From positions 1 through 5,227 of the forward strand of contig CAJWBT010000188.1 in assembly GCA_913020235.1 (NCBI GenBank): DNA of 5,227 bases. Reading direction: 5' to 3'. A program made the position numbers and the translations under genes. Shown here in pieces: positions 4,131-5,227 of the stretch (its first letter is position 1; each line of letters opens with the position of its first letter). The stretch is from an uncultured Chloroflexota bacterium (GTDB taxonomy: Bacteria; Chloroflexota; Dehalococcoidia; UBA3495). The notes beneath the pieces are model-generated. The model was given only the letters and a program-made list of their open reading frames with translations, ran no database searches and was not told the DNA's origin.

Positions 4131-5227
4131 ATGATCCCATCGACGAATACCTATTGGCGGCGGTGGATGTTGGGTGCGGTCGCTCTGGTTGCCCTGGCAG
4201 TAGTAGCTTGCGGAGGATCGGCAACGGCAACCCCGCGGCCGACCACGGCCCCAACCGCAACGGCGGCAGCCCCGGTGGCCACGGCCGTCCCAACCGCGGC
4301 GCCGGCGGGTGCAACTTCCGCTCGGGACCACATTACCTTGGTAATGCCCGAGGAGCCGGTCTTGATGAGTTCCCTCGGCTCCCTTGGCGCCGCCCTCACC
4401 CAGTTTATCAGCCACTCGAACCTCCAGGACCCGCTCACCTGGCAGTCGGGGGACGACCTGCGCATTGTTCCCACCGGCGCCACGGTGAGTTGGGACCAAA
4501 TAGACGGGGACACCTGGCGGTTTGAACTACGGCAGGGAGTCAAGTTCCACAACGGGGAGGCTTGGAATGCGGAGGCCGCCCTGCCCAGCATGGTCTCTCT
4601 CGGTAGCCCGGGCGAACTCGCCCTGGTAAGCCCTCCCTCCGGCAGCATCAATTACACCGGTCCTTTCACTGCCGCGGCGGTGGACGAGTTTACTCTCGAA
4701 ATCAACTGTGCCGACCCGTGCCCGATCTTCCCCAGCACCGCGTTTTTCGTAAACTTCGAGGCCCCTGAGTGGGTGGTCGGCGCATCCGAGGAGGAGCGGG
4801 CCCGCACGAGCATCGGCTTTGGTCCCTACAAGCACGTGGCCTGGAACCCCGGCGTGTCCATCACCCAGGAAGCCTACGAGGACTACGTCCCGGTTGGAGA
4901 CCACTTCGAGTTCCAAAAGCCTTTAATCCAGAGTTCCACCTGGCTCTGGCGAGGTGAGCCCCTGGTTATCTCTGCCATGATCGAGGCCGGCGAGGCTGAT
5001 ATCGGGTGGGATCTTGGCGTGGATGGCATTGGCGGCCTGTCGGATGACATGGTTAAGTTCGGCAGTTCGGCCGAGACCTACGCGCTCACCGTCAACAACA
5101 TCTGGCATCCGGAGATGAAGAAGGTAAAGGTGCGGCAGGCGATGGCCCACGCCATCAACTGCCAGGAGTTGGTCGACTCGCTGTATGCCGGGAAGACCAC
5201 GTGCCGGGGCAACATCATCTGGCCCGG
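4131..5227 (+). CDS. ABC transporter family 5 substrate-binding lipoprotein (peptide/oligopeptide/nickel type), right end missing
   Basis: 365 residues are visible before the window ends; family members usually run to about 500-600. It would sit on the outer face of the cytoplasmic membrane and deliver peptides, opines or similar solutes to a permease. The N-terminus has WRRW, a hydrophobic segment (about 14-26) and a lipobox AVVAC with Cys27 as lipidated residue, followed by GG and a Thr/Pro/Ala linker to about residue 63. The family 5 signature is clear: TWRFELRQGVKFHNGEAWNAEA (128-149), close to the classic W-x-F-x-LR-x-G-V-x-F-H-x-G. Later come GFGPYKHVAW.PGVSI (229-244) for the usual G-x-GPY, and VKVRQAMAHAIN (332-343) with the start of the 'G-x-T' segment. 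Four Cys in the visible mature part (193, 197, 344, 358) could form disulfides. The start is fixed by AAGGAG eight bases upstream. Regulation is suggested by the palindrome and hairpins just before it. Permease and ATPase genes would be expected to the right. The exact solute cannot be told. Confidence 0.93.
   Translation, partial: MIPSTNTYWRRWMLGAVALVALAVVACGGSATATPRPTTAPTATAAAPVATAVPTAAPAGATSARDHITLVMPEEPVLMSSLGSLGAALTQFISHSNLQDPLTWQSGDDLRIVPTGATVSWDQIDGDTWRFELRQGVKFHNGEAWNAEAALPSMVSLGSPGELALVSPPSGSINYTGPFTAAAVDEFTLEINCADPCPIFPSTAFFVNFEAPEWVVGASEEERARTSIGFGPYKHVAWNPGVSITQEAYEDYVPVGDHFEFQKPLIQSSTWLWRGEPLVISAMIEAGEADIGWDLGVDGIGGLSDDMVKFGSSAETYALTVNNIWHPEMKKVKVRQAMAHAINCQELVDSLYAGKTTCRGNIIWP
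4221..4319 (+). repeat. Low-complexity Thr/Pro/Ala linker in the lipoprotein
   Basis: Residues 31-63 after the lipidated Cys are almost wholly Ala, Thr, Pro and Val (short T-A-T-P, P-T-A and A-A-P units). It is a flexible tether that holds the binding domain away from the membrane. Long linkers of this kind are common in lipoproteins of Chloroflexota with a single-membrane envelope. The GC-rich coding of this tract also creates a spurious Arg/Gly-rich open frame on the opposite strand. Confidence 0.8.

Larger units (their letters stand above)
4001..4132 (+). promoter_or_regulatory. 11-nt inverted repeat enclosing the leader and covering the start codon
   Basis: ATGATTCTCGC at 4001-4011 is the exact reverse complement of GCGAGAATCAT at 4122-4132, which includes the last base of the Shine-Dalgarno, the whole spacer and the first two bases of the ATG. 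In a transcript containing both arms the pairing would hide the start of the downstream gene. The left arm also contains ATTCT (4004-4008), which can pair locally with AGAAT (4012-4016), so two exclusive structures exist. If the TTGACA promoter sets the TSS near 4009, most of the left arm is not in the RNA, so the pairing needs a TSS further upstream or read-through. Read as DNA, the arms could be terminal inverted repeats. Confidence 0.45.

Noticed and set aside
4001..4132. Treating the 11-nt arms as terminal repeats of a small transposable element
   Set aside because: No target-site duplication is visible next to the arms, and one arm includes the start codon and ribosome spacer of a normal gene. 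Kept only as an alternative to the leader-structure reading.
3963..4499. Minus-strand open frame of 178 codons, rich in Arg, Gly and Cys
   Set aside because: It lies antisense to the lipoprotein start and its leader. Its composition follows from the GC-rich Thr/Pro/Ala linker read backwards, and it has no domain.
4527..4916. Minus-strand open frame of 129 codons
   Set aside because: It is antisense to the strongly conserved family 5 binding-protein core.
1..5227. CRISPR array, tRNA, rRNA, transposase or toxin-antitoxin pair
   Set aside because: Looked for by eye on both strands; no regularly spaced repeats, cloverleaf-like segments or motifs of these kinds were seen.

Overview
The window is GC-rich (roughly 60% by eye) and looks like a bacterial chromosome fragment. 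Three things suggest Chloroflexota, perhaps a SAR202/Dehalococcoidia-type lineage: an enolase-superfamily sugar-acid-type enzyme beside a gamma-glutamyltransferase-family hydrolase and a small molybdopterin-fold protein, and a substrate-binding lipoprotein with a long Thr/Pro/Ala linker after the lipidated Cys. This placement is inference from gene content and protein style; there is no rRNA or marker gene here.

Layout. (1) 3-482, plus: C-terminal part of a mandelate racemase/muconate lactonizing (enolase superfamily) protein, open at the left edge. (2) 535-1041, minus: short SUOX-fold (oxidoreductase molybdopterin-binding) protein, convergent with the enolase. (3) 1057-1194: spacer with a strong palindromic stem-loop. 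(4) 1195-2931, minus: complete gamma-glutamyltransferase-family Ntn hydrolase, same strand as and upstream of the SUOX-fold gene. (5) 2947-3429: spacer with candidate promoter and operator elements but no convincing gene. (6) 3430-3906, plus: small multi-pass membrane protein resembling DUF4870/Tic20-like proteins. (7) 3907-4130: an unusually structured leader with a perfect TTGACA box, a 10-bp stem hairpin, a 12-bp LacI-operator-like palindrome, and an 11-nt inverted repeat whose right arm covers the start of the next gene. (8) 4131 to the right edge, plus: family 5 (peptide/oligopeptide/nickel type) ABC-transporter substrate-binding lipoprotein, cut off by the window end.

The genes do not form one operon. 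The ABC binding protein probably begins an uptake operon that continues to the right. The hydrolase and SUOX-fold gene may be one minus-strand transcript. A catabolic link (uptake of peptide-like or opine-like compounds, then cleavage of gamma-glutamyl or other amide bonds) is possible, but nothing in the sequence proves it. No CRISPR array, tRNA, rRNA, transposase or defence gene was seen. The most interesting part is the control region before the binding-protein gene (3973-4133); the apparent loss of catalytic residues in the enolase fragment comes next.
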